DNA of 64,000 nucleotides from Pseudomonas sp. H1h (GTDB lineage: Bacteria; Pseudomonadota; Gammaproteobacteria; Pseudomonadales; Pseudomonadaceae), in the NCBI RefSeq assembly GCF_000633255.1, contig NZ_AYMJ01000021.1:85255-149254 (forward strand), given 5' to 3'. Positions 1 through 6,845 of this stretch are shown here, in pieces; positions within the stretch are counted from its first letter, which is position 1, and every line of letters starts with the position of its first letter. The notes below the pieces were generated by a model. It saw only the letters and a program-made list of their open reading frames with translations, made no database searches and was not told where the DNA came from. The translations under genes were made by a program, and so were the position numbers.

Positions 1-387
1 GAAATCCCCATGCGCAACCTGCAGGACATCGTGCCGTTGCAGGTCAAGTTCCAACGCGAAGAAGCCCCGGAAAAAGAACCGCAGCCCAACGAACGCCGTG
101 ACGAACGCGAGCCCAGGCAACAGCTGTGGCGCGTCGATCTGGCCTTCGATATGGAGCCATTGGGGCCGATGCAGATTCAGGCTCAGTTGATCGCCGGCAG
201 CCTGTCGAGTCAGCTCTGGGCGGAACGCCCGTACACCGCCGACCTGATCGAAACCAACCTGTTCGCGCTGCGCCAGCGCTTGCTCGATCGCGGGCTGAAC
301 GTCGGCGATCTCGACTGCCACCTCGGCATTCCGCCGCAGGGCGGCCAAACTCGCCTCGAACACCGCTGGGTCGACGAAACCGCATGA
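1..387 (+). CDS. FliK-type hook-length control domain protein, C-terminal part (cut by window edge)
   Basis: The frame is open to the window start, so only the last 128 codons are visible. The segment with LGPMQIQAQL, an AERPYTADLIE stretch and LLDRGLNVGDL matches the FliK C-terminal (Flg_hook) domain, which in true FliK touches the export-gate protein FlhB to switch substrate specificity. A canonical fliK lies elsewhere in this window (24031-25413), so this is a second protein of the family. Its stop overlaps the start of the next gene (ATGA), and that next gene encodes a free-standing FlhB C-terminal domain, so the two probably work together. The role of this second copy is not known to me. 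Confidence 0.75.
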   Translation, partial: EIPMRNLQDIVPLQVKFQREEAPEKEPQPNERRDEREPRQQLWRVDLAFDMEPLGPMQIQAQLIAGSLSSQLWAERPYTADLIETNLFALRQRLLDRGLNVGDLDCHLGIPPQGGQTRLEHRWVDETA

Positions 388-713
388 ACGACAGCACCGC
401 TCCACGCCAGGCCATCGCCCTCAAATACGACGGCAACCACGCACCGACTCTCACCGCCAAGGGCGACGAGGAACTGGCCGAAGAAATCCTGCGCATTGCC
501 CGCGACTGTGAAGTACCGATCTATGAGAACGCCGAGCTGGTGCGGCTGTTGGCGCGCATGGAACTGGGCGACAGCATCCCCGAAGAGCTGTACCGCACGA
601 TTGCCGAGATCATCGCGTTTGCATGGAATCTGAAGGGGAAATTCCCCGAGGGACACGATCCGCAGGCGCCGATGGTCGAGAAGGACGTCACCGAACGCGG
701 GGATGATTATTGA
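384..713 (+). CDS. FlhB C-terminal-domain homologue (EscU/YscU/FlhB cytoplasmic domain family)
   Basis: This 109-aa protein matches only the part of FlhB that follows the autocleavage site. It has ALKYD near residue 15, VPIYENAELVRLL, and an IPEELYRTIAEIIAFAW helix, all alignable with the C terminus of FlhB at 18417-19556. It has no membrane segments and no NPTH motif. Small proteins of this type (FlhX/FhlB, YlqH) are known beside flagellar genes and can sometimes replace the cleaved FlhB C-terminal piece. It is translationally coupled to the FliK-domain gene upstream. Its 3' half is duplicated immediately downstream (965-1152). Family assignment is secure; the role is inferred. Confidence 0.8.
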   Translation: MNDSTAPRQAIALKYDGNHAPTLTAKGDEELAEEILRIARDCEVPIYENAELVRLLARMELGDSIPEELYRTIAEIIAFAWNLKGKFPEGHDPQAPMVEKDVTERGDDY

Positions 714-725
714 GGTTCTGGAGAC

Positions 726-814
726 CCCTTCGCGAGCAAGCCCGCTCCCACACTCGACCGCATTCCTTCAACAGGATCGCGGTCAACTGTGGGAGCGGGC
801 TTGCTCGCGAAGGG
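726..814. repeat. REP inverted-repeat pair (copy in left duplication unit)
   Basis: Two facing arms, each containing TTCGCGAGCAAGCCCGCTCC or its complement, are separated by about 35 bases. This is the common intergenic REP doublet of fluorescent pseudomonads, here between convergent genes. Confidence 0.85.
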
Positions 815-837
815 TGATTTCAGCTTTAGAGCAAAAA

Positions 838-964
838 TCAGCTTCTGTGCAACTTGCGCATCAACTCCGCTTCAGCCTGGGTCAACCCGCAGGACTGCGT
901 CAGCTCATCGACGCTCGCGCCCATGCCCACCAGTTTCGCCGCCTGGGCAAACGACAGGCTCGAT
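838..964 (-). pseudogene. DUF2802 gene fragment (3' end only)
   Basis: The last 42 codons of the DUF2802 gene (from SSLSFAQAAK to the stop) are present as part of the left duplication unit. Upstream the frame runs into antisense sequence of the duplicated FlhB-like gene, giving a chimeric 85-codon open frame (838-1095) with no credible start. It is a by-product of the tandem duplication and is unlikely to make a functional protein. Confidence 0.85.
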
Positions 965-1152
965 AGAACGCCGAGCTGGTGCGGCTGTTGGCGCGCATGG
1001 AACTGGGCGACAGCATCCCCGACGAGCTGTACCGCACGATTGCCGAGATCATCGCGTTTGCATGGAATCTGAAGGGGAAATTCCCCGAGGGACACGATCC
1101 GCAGGCGCCGATGGTCGAGAAGGACGTCACCGAACGCGGGGATGATTATTGA
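965..1152 (+). pseudogene. FlhB-like gene fragment (3' half only)
   Basis: This repeats the last 62 codons and stop of the FlhB-like gene at 384-713, starting at the ENAELVRLLARM segment. It has no start codon or ribosome site and carries one residue change (GAA to GAC, Glu to Asp). It arose from the 439-bp tandem duplication. Confidence 0.88.
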
Positions 1153-1164
1153 GGTTCTGGAGAC

Positions 1165-1253
1165 CTCTTCGCGAGCAAGCCCGCTCCCACACTCGACCGC
1201 ATTCCTTCAACAGGATCGCGGTCAACTGTGGGAGCGGGCTTGCTCGCGAAGGG
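1165..1253. repeat. REP inverted-repeat pair (copy in right duplication unit)
   Basis: Same facing-arm REP doublet as at 726-814, shifted by 439 bp; it lies between the flhB-like fragment and the DUF2802 gene. Confidence 0.85.
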
Positions 1254-1276
1254 CGATTTCAGCTTTAGAGCAAAAA

Positions 1277-1669
1277 TCAGCTTCTGTGCAACTTGCGCAT
1301 CAACTCCGCTTCAGCCTGGGTCAACCCGCAGGACTGCGTCAGCTCATCGACGCTCGCGCCCATGCCCACCAGTTTCGCCGCCTGGGCAAACGACAGGCTC
1401 GATGGATCGCGCTGCTCTAGCGCAACAATCTTGTCCGGCAACGGAGCAACTACCGAGCGCAGCTCGTGCAGGGCTTCGCCCATGCGCACGTTGCCGTTCT
1501 GGTAGTCGTCGACGCGCTTGGCCAGGTCCTTGATGCGCTGATCACGCAGCGCATCGCCCTGAGCCTGTTGCGCAGCGATCAGTCGCTGCGCCTTGATGTA
1601 CGCCAGAAACATTGCCAGCGTGCCTGCCCAGAAGAGGAACAGGACAATGACCGCAACCTCGAGAATCAA
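1277..1669 (-). CDS. DUF2802 family membrane-anchored protein
   Basis: A 130-aa protein with one N-terminal membrane helix (about residues 3-25, LEVAVIVLFLFWAGTLAMFL), a predicted coiled region (about 35-85) and a conserved C-terminal segment (SFAQAAKLVGMGASVDEL). Pseudomonas genomes carry this family directly after cheW in the chemotaxis/motor cluster. Its start lies one base from the cheW stop, so it is the last gene of that operon. The biochemical function is unknown to me; position suggests a motility role. Confidence 0.75.
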   Translation of the reverse strand: MILEVAVIVLFLFWAGTLAMFLAYIKAQRLIAAQQAQGDALRDQRIKDLAKRVDDYQNGNVRMGEALHELRSVVAPLPDKIVALEQRDPSSLSFAQAAKLVGMGASVDELTQSCGLTQAEAELMRKLHRS

Positions 1670-2155
1670 TCAGATGCTCTCCAGTTCCGACCATTCTTCT
1701 TCGCTCATCATCTTGTCCAGCTCGACCAGGATCAGCAACTCGTTGTTCTTGTTGCACACGCCCTGGATGAACTTGGCCGACTCTTCATTACCGACGTTTG
1801 GCGCGGTCTCGATTTCCGACTGACGCAGATAAACCACTTCAGCCACGCTGTCGACCATGATGCCGACGACTTGCTTGTCAGCTTCGATGATGACGATACG
1901 GGTGTTGTCGCTGATCTCGCCGGTGCTCAGGCCGAAGCGCTGACGGGTGTCGATCACGGTGACCACGTTACCGCGCAGGTTGATGATGCCCAGCACGTAG
2001 CTTGGCGCACCCGGCACGGGAGCGATCTCGGTGTAGCGCAGGACTTCCTGAACGCGCATCACGTTGATGCCGTAGGTTTCGTTGTCCAGCTTGAAGGTTA
2101 CCCATTGCAGGATCGGATCTTCAGAACCCTTTGCCGCCGTCGCCTTGTCGTTCAT
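1670..2155 (-). CDS. cheW: Chemotaxis coupling protein CheW
   Basis: A 161-aa single-domain CheW that links chemoreceptors to the kinase CheA in the polar array. The domain (about residues 16-155) shows LQWVTFKLDNETYGINV at the start, the VPGAPSYVLGIINLRG core and the IDTRQRFGL turn. It is cytoplasmic with no membrane segment. It follows the CheW-domain ParP-like gene after a 70-bp gap containing a small hairpin and abuts the DUF2802 gene. It is the canonical cheW of the cheY-Z-A-B-motC-D-parC-P cluster here. Confidence 0.95.
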   Translation of the reverse strand: MNDKATAAKGSEDPILQWVTFKLDNETYGINVMRVQEVLRYTEIAPVPGAPSYVLGIINLRGNVVTVIDTRQRFGLSTGEISDNTRIVIIEADKQVVGIMVDSVAEVVYLRQSEIETAPNVGNEESAKFIQGVCNKNNELLILVELDKMMSEEEWSELESI

Positions 2156-2201
2156 ACCCTAGCCCCTCGAAGTACCGCGCTCGCGGTGTATGTTTCGTTC
2201 G

Positions 2202-2219
2202 CCGGCATGGCTATGCCGG
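2202..2219 (-). other. Short hairpin between parP-like gene and cheW
   Basis: CCGGCAT-GGCT-ATGCCGG is a perfect 7-bp stem seven bases past the stop of the ParP-like gene. There is no T-tract, so it may be an mRNA processing or attenuating structure rather than a terminator. Confidence 0.4.
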
Positions 2220-2225
2220 TGTCTG

Positions 2226-3185
2226 TTATGTCGGTTTGTGATTCGGCTTACTGCCGGACATGTGCTTTGCCCCGCCGCTGGCGATCAACTCGGCCAGTGC
2301 AGCGACATCAAGCAAGGCGCACATGTGTTCAATCACCGTGCCGGCGAGCCATGGCCGCTGACCCCGGTGACTTCTCCATTTGATTTCATTCGGGTCCAGG
2401 CGCAACGAACGGCTGACCTGATGCACCGCCAGGCCCCATTCGTAACCTTGTACCGAAATCACGTACTGCAGGCCCTGACGGAAGTCATCGCGATAGCGAT
2501 CCGGCATGACCCAACGCGCGGTATCCAGCACCTTCAGATTGCCGGCCTGGCTCGGCAGAATCCCGAGGAACCATTCCGGCTGCCCGAACAGCGGCGTCAG
2601 CTCGTGCCCGGCCAGTGAATAAATCGAGCCCAGGCACACCAGCGGCACCGCCAGGGTCAGCCCGGCAACGTCGAACAGCAGGCATTCGAAGGCTTCCGAG
2701 GCCCATGCGGGACGCCCCTCGGTCTCTACCGGTGGCGGCGTATTGCTTGGCGGCAGATGCACTTCTACCAGCGGCGTCACCAGCGTCTGCTCGACGGGTG
2801 CAGGTGCGACCGGTGCCGGTTCGACCTCCACCGGTTCCGGTGCAGTGTTCAGTAACCGGGTTTGCAGCAGCGGTGCGAGCGTCGAAACCGCTGCGCGCAC
2901 CGGCTCAGCCTGTTCGATCAACGCGACCGGGGCCTTGGCCACCGGCGCGGCGGCAGGCGCAGCCACCGGCGCGGCAGGTTTGGCCGCTTTCTGTGCGTCA
3001 CGTGCCTGCTCTTCGAGTACCGCCGCCTGGAACTCGTCCAGTGCCTCGGTGCTTTCGGTAACCTCAGGCTGCGCCTCGATTGCCGGCGGCAGCTCCTCAG
3101 GAATCTCCTGCAGCAGGCCATCCAGATAAGACTGCAGCGCCAACTGCGGACGCGAGGTGAGCTTGACGGGGCGGTTCATGCTCAC
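2226..3185 (-). CDS. CheW-domain protein, ParP-like chemotaxis array protein
   Basis: A 319-aa protein with a short conserved N terminus (about 1-35), a long Pro/Ala/Glu-rich linker (about 40-160) and a CheW-like domain (about 165-300, ending near VIEHMCALLDVAALAELI). Its start overlaps the end of the ParA-type gene. A disordered-linker CheW protein beside a ParA ATPase is the layout of the ParC/ParP pair that places chemotaxis arrays at the pole in Vibrio and pseudomonads. The ParP name rests on this context and architecture. Confidence 0.75.
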   Translation of the reverse strand: MSMNRPVKLTSRPQLALQSYLDGLLQEIPEELPPAIEAQPEVTESTEALDEFQAAVLEEQARDAQKAAKPAAPVAAPAAAPVAKAPVALIEQAEPVRAAVSTLAPLLQTRLLNTAPEPVEVEPAPVAPAPVEQTLVTPLVEVHLPPSNTPPPVETEGRPAWASEAFECLLFDVAGLTLAVPLVCLGSIYSLAGHELTPLFGQPEWFLGILPSQAGNLKVLDTARWVMPDRYRDDFRQGLQYVISVQGYEWGLAVHQVSRSLRLDPNEIKWRSHRGQRPWLAGTVIEHMCALLDVAALAELIASGGAKHMSGSKPNHKPT

Positions 3186-3970
3186 GCCACCGCCGGAACA
3201 AGTTGTTGCGCCAGCAGATGCTTGAGCAGCGCGCGGTAAGCCAGCACGCCACGGCTCTTGCCGTCGAATTGCGAAGGCGTGACACCGGCCCGGCTGGCGT
3301 CGCGCAGGCGGGTATCGACCGGGATATAACCCTGCCAGATCTCGTCGGGGAATTTGTCACGCAGCACGCGCAAGGTGCCCAGCGACGCTTGGGTGCGGCG
3401 GTCGAACAGGGTCGGCACGATGCTGAACGGCAGCGCCTGTTTGCGCGAACGGTTGATCATCGCCAGGGTGTTGACCATGCGCTCCAGGCCTTTGACGGCC
3501 AGGTGCTCGGTCTGCACCGGAATCACCAGTTGCTGGCTCGCCGCCAGGGCGTTGACCATCAACACGCCCAGCAACGGCGGGCTGTCGATCACCGCGTAAT
3601 CGAAATCCTGCCACAGTTGCGCCAGACTCTTGGCGATCACCAGGCCCAGGCCACTCTGGCCCGGCGACTGACGCTCAAGGGTCGCGAGTGCGGTACTCGA
3701 CGGCAGCAGGGAAATGCGCTCGTCGCTGGTCGACAGCAGCAACTGCCCGGGCAAGCCTTGTGGCACGCTGCCCTTGTGCAGAAACAGGTCGTAATTGCTG
3801 TGTTCCAGGCTGTCGGGGTCGTAGCCGAAATAGCTGGTCATCGAGCCGTGCGGGTCGAGATCGACCACAACCACGCGCTTGCCCGCCTCCGCCAGCAATC
3901 CGGCTAAAGCGATGGAAGATGTGGTTTTACCGACACCACCCTTTTGATTGGCGACTGCCCAGACTCTCAT
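3182..3970 (-). CDS. ParA-family ATPase, ParC-like polar chemotaxis localiser
   Basis: A 262-aa MinD/ParA-type ATPase. The deviant Walker A motif KGGVGKTT is at residues 10-17, a VVVDLDPHGS segment follows near 35-45, and DYAVIDSPPLLG forms the Walker B region. The protein has no partner parB nearby and sits between motD and a CheW-domain gene. This matches ParC, which positions chemotaxis arrays at the old pole, rather than chromosome or plasmid partition. Its end overlaps the ParP-like start. Confidence 0.8.
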   Translation of the reverse strand: MRVWAVANQKGGVGKTTSSIALAGLLAEAGKRVVVVDLDPHGSMTSYFGYDPDSLEHSNYDLFLHKGSVPQGLPGQLLLSTSDERISLLPSSTALATLERQSPGQSGLGLVIAKSLAQLWQDFDYAVIDSPPLLGVLMVNALAASQQLVIPVQTEHLAVKGLERMVNTLAMINRSRKQALPFSIVPTLFDRRTQASLGTLRVLRDKFPDEIWQGYIPVDTRLRDASRAGVTPSQFDGKSRGVLAYRALLKHLLAQQLVPAVA

Positions 3971-4013
3971 TCGGTTCGTTCCTCCCGGCCGAGATGCTCG
4001 ACCGAGACATAGC

Positions 4014-4904
4014 TCAGCGTATTAATGCGGGTGACGGAGAATTGACGGCACTCTCGCGTCCCGGCGTCTTGACCGGGGTCGGTGCAGTTTGTGTGCCAGC
4101 GCGCTTCAATGCCGCGTCCGGTTGCGCGTTGGCGGTTCCGGTGCCGGTCAGACTGCGGCGTACATCGAGATTGCGCGACACCACCAGCACCACCCGACGG
4201 TTCTTCGCGCGGCCTTCGGCAGTGGCGTTGTTGGCCACTGGCTGGAACTCACCGTAACCCACCGAGGCCAGACGACCAGGGTTCACACCCTGCATCGCCA
4301 GCATGCGTACGATGCTCGCCGAACGCGCCGAAGACAGCTCCCAGTTGGTCGGGTACTGCGCGGTGCGGATCGGCTGATCGTCGGTAAAACCTTCGACGTG
4401 GATCGGGTTGTCGAACGGTTTGAGGATCGCCGCAACCTTGTCGATGATGTTGAAGGCGATGTCGCTTGGCATGGCGTCGCCGCTGCCGAACAACAGGCTG
4501 GAGTTGAGTTCGATCTCGACCCACAACTCGTTGCCGCGCACCGTCATCTGGTTGGAGGCGATCAGGTCGCCGAACGCGGCGCTGATGTCATCGGCAATGC
4601 TTTTCAACGGATCGCTGGCACCGGCGATACCGGCGTCAACCTGCTCGCTGTCCTTGACCAGCGGCTTGGCCGGGGTCACGGTCTTCGGTCGTTCATCGCC
4701 AATCGGGATCGGCTTGAGCGAGCGATCGGAATCGGTGAAGACCCCGATCAGCGCTTCGGAAATGACCTTGTACTTGCCTTCGTTGATCGACGAGATCGAG
4801 TACATCACCACGAAAAAAGCGAACAGCAGCGTGATGAAGTCCGCATAGGACACGAGCCAGCGCTCGTGATTAACATGTTCTTCCTGGTGCCTGCGACGAG
4901 CCAT
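4014..4904 (-). CDS. motD: Flagellar stator protein MotD (MotB family)
   Basis: A 296-aa MotB-type stator subunit. It has a short cytoplasmic N terminus with WLVSYADFITLLFAFFVVMY, where the Asp in YADF is the proton-binding residue, one membrane helix (about 17-38), and a periplasmic OmpA-like peptidoglycan-binding domain (about 150-255: HVEGFTDDQPI, NWELSSARSASIV, NRRVVLVV). With MotC it forms the second stator of pseudomonads, used under high load and in swarming. It follows motC by 15 bp. Confidence 0.93.
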   Translation of the reverse strand: MARRRHQEEHVNHERWLVSYADFITLLFAFFVVMYSISSINEGKYKVISEALIGVFTDSDRSLKPIPIGDERPKTVTPAKPLVKDSEQVDAGIAGASDPLKSIADDISAAFGDLIASNQMTVRGNELWVEIELNSSLLFGSGDAMPSDIAFNIIDKVAAILKPFDNPIHVEGFTDDQPIRTAQYPTNWELSSARSASIVRMLAMQGVNPGRLASVGYGEFQPVANNATAEGRAKNRRVVLVVSRNLDVRRSLTGTGTANAQPDAALKRAGTQTAPTPVKTPGRESAVNSPSPALIR

Positions 4905-4919
4905 AGTCCATTACCCCCA

Positions 4920-5660
4920 TCAATCCATGAAGCCCTGAAGCTTCAGCTCGATAGAGCGAGGGTTTTCACCTTCGGCGATCGACAGGATCCCTTCCAACAA
5001 CATTTCGCGATAACGCGACTGCCGCAACGCGATTGACTTGAGCTTGGCCGCTACCGGCAGCAAGACCAGGTTGGCACTGGCCACACCGTAAATGGTCGCA
5101 ACGAACGCCACGGCAATGCCGCTGCCCAACTGCGTGGGATCGGCGAGGTTGCCCATCACATGGATCAGGCCCATCACCGCACCGATGATGCCAATGGTCG
5201 GCGCATAGCCGCCCATGCTTTCGAAGACTTTGGCAGCCTCGATGTCGCGGGCTTCCTGGGTGTAGAAATCCACTTCGAGGATACTGCGAATCGCCTCCGG
5301 CTCGGCGCCATCGACCAGCAGTTGCAGACCCTTGCGCGAGTAGTTGTCCGGTTCGGCATCAGCCACGCCTTCCAGGCCCAGCAGGCCTTCCTTGCGAGCG
5401 GTGAGGCTCCAGTTGACCACGCGATCGATGCCACCGGCCAGATCGACCCGTGGCGGAAACAGAATCCAGGCAAGGATCTGCATGGCGCGCTTGAACGCGC
5501 TCATCGGCGATTGCAGCAGTGCGGCACCGATGGTGCCGCCCAGTACGATCAATGCCGCCGGGCCGTTGGCCAGCGCACCGAGGTGACCACCTTCAAGGTA
5601 GTTGCCGCCGATGATGGCGACGAACGCCATGATGATCCCGATAAGGCTTAGAACATCCAT
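4920..5660 (-). CDS. motC: Flagellar stator protein MotC (MotA family)
   Basis: A 246-aa inner-membrane stator subunit with four hydrophobic segments (about 4-22, 33-52, 147-168, 180-200) and a large cytoplasmic loop that would contact FliG. I chose the ATG at 5660 because it overlaps the cheB stop as TGATG; a GTG three codons upstream (5669) is possible but less likely. It pairs with MotD just downstream. Confidence 0.92.
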   Translation of the reverse strand: MDVLSLIGIIMAFVAIIGGNYLEGGHLGALANGPAALIVLGGTIGAALLQSPMSAFKRAMQILAWILFPPRVDLAGGIDRVVNWSLTARKEGLLGLEGVADAEPDNYSRKGLQLLVDGAEPEAIRSILEVDFYTQEARDIEAAKVFESMGGYAPTIGIIGAVMGLIHVMGNLADPTQLGSGIAVAFVATIYGVASANLVLLPVAAKLKSIALRQSRYREMLLEGILSIAEGENPRSIELKLQGFMD

Positions 5661-6796
5661 CAGATACACGCCTCGACGATGTGCTTGCCGATGTCGTCCA
5701 GGCTATACACCGCGTCGGCGAGATCAGCTTTGACGATAGCCATCGGCATGCCGTAGATCACGCAACTGGCTTCGTCCTGCGCCCACACCGCGCTGCCGCC
5801 CTGCTTGAGCAGACGCGCACCTTCGCGGCCGTCGGCGCCCATGCCGGTCAGCACCACCGCCAGAACTTTGTCACCGTAGGACTTGGCAGCGGAACCGAAG
5901 GTGATGTCCACGCACGGCTTGTAGTTCAGACGTTCGTCGCCCGGGAGGATTTTCACCGCGCCACGGCCGTCGATCATCATCTGCTTGCCACCCGGAGCCA
6001 GCAGCGCCAGGCCCGGACGCAGGATGTCGCCATCCTCGGCTTCCTTGACGCTGATGCGGCACAGCTTGTCCAGACGCTCGGCGAACGCTTTGGTGAACGC
6101 CGCCGGCATGTGCTGGATCAGCACGATCGGTGCCGGGAAGTTCGCCGGCAACTGAGTCAGGACGCGTTGCAGCGCAACCGGGCCGCCCGTTGACGTACCG
6201 ATGGCAACCAGTTTGTAGGCTTTGCGTTTCGGTGCCGGCGACGAAGCGCTGGCAGCCGGTGCGCGGCTTGCAGCTGGAGCAGGCGCCGGACGCGTTGGCG
6301 CGCTGCTGCTGTGGCTGCTGAAGCTCGATGCCGCCGGCGTTGGCGCTGGCGTCGGTGCAGCGGCCGGCGCCGGCGCACTGTAAGCGCTGAAACGACGGTT
6401 GCTGCGCGAGATGCTGTGGACCTTCTCGCACAGCAGTTGCTTGACCTTCTCGGGGTTACGCGAGATGTCTTCGAAATTCTTCGGCAGGAAATCCACCGCG
6501 CCAGCGTCCAGTGCATCCAGGGTGACCCGGGCACCTTCGTGCGTCAGCGAGGAGAACATCAACACCGGGGTCGGGCAGCGCTGCATGATGTGCCGCACGG
6601 CCGTGATGCCGTCCATCATCGGCATCTCGTAGTCCATGGTGATCACGTCCGGCTTGAGCGCCAGGGCCTGATCGATCGCCTCTTTACCGTTGGTGGCCGT
6701 ACCGACCACCTGGATGCTCGGATCCGCTGAAAGAATTTCCGAGACGCGGCGGCGGAAAAAACCCGAATCGTCCACCACCAGGACTTTGACTGCCAT
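5660..6796 (-). CDS. cheB: Chemotaxis protein-glutamate methylesterase CheB
   Basis: A 378-aa CheB that removes methyl groups from chemoreceptor glutamates for adaptation. The receiver domain (1-120) has VVDDSG and phospho-acceptor Asp55 in TMDYEMP. A Pro/Ala/Ser-rich linker spans about 140-190. The methylesterase domain (about 193-375) has catalytic Ser202 in GTSTGG, His229 in IQHMP and Asp in GMGADGREG. The start is MAVKVLVVDD at 6796; an in-frame ATG further upstream (6889) lies inside the cheA end and is rejected. Confidence 0.95.
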   Translation of the reverse strand: MAVKVLVVDDSGFFRRRVSEILSADPSIQVVGTATNGKEAIDQALALKPDVITMDYEMPMMDGITAVRHIMQRCPTPVLMFSSLTHEGARVTLDALDAGAVDFLPKNFEDISRNPEKVKQLLCEKVHSISRSNRRFSAYSAPAPAAAPTPAPTPAASSFSSHSSSAPTRPAPAPAASRAPAASASSPAPKRKAYKLVAIGTSTGGPVALQRVLTQLPANFPAPIVLIQHMPAAFTKAFAERLDKLCRISVKEAEDGDILRPGLALLAPGGKQMMIDGRGAVKILPGDERLNYKPCVDITFGSAAKSYGDKVLAVVLTGMGADGREGARLLKQGGSAVWAQDEASCVIYGMPMAIVKADLADAVYSLDDIGKHIVEACI

Positions 6797-6845
6797 AAAC
6801 ACTCCATTAGGCGCAGCGGGACGTTGTAGCCCCGCTGCCCCGGAT

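Larger units (their letters stand above)
526..964. repeat. 439-bp tandem duplication, left copy
   Basis: Bases 526-964 recur head-to-tail as 965-1403 with only three mismatches (near 593/1032, 728/1167 and 815/1254). The unit spans the 3' half of the FlhB-like gene, a REP inverted repeat and the 3' end of the convergent DUF2802 gene. The left junction restores the intact FlhB-like gene and the right copy restores the intact DUF2802 gene, so both genes survive and only their fragments are redundant. Confidence 0.95.
965..1403. repeat. 439-bp tandem duplication, right copy
   Basis: This is the second copy of the unit at 526-964, abutting it directly at 964/965. It holds a headless fragment of the FlhB-like gene, a second REP element and the true 3' end of the DUF2802 gene. 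Three mismatches in 439 bp point to a recent event. Confidence 0.95.

Noticed and set aside
3182..3970. ParA-type gene as a plasmid or chromosome partition locus
   Set aside because: There is no parB or parS nearby, and the neighbours are motD and a CheW-domain gene, which fits array placement.
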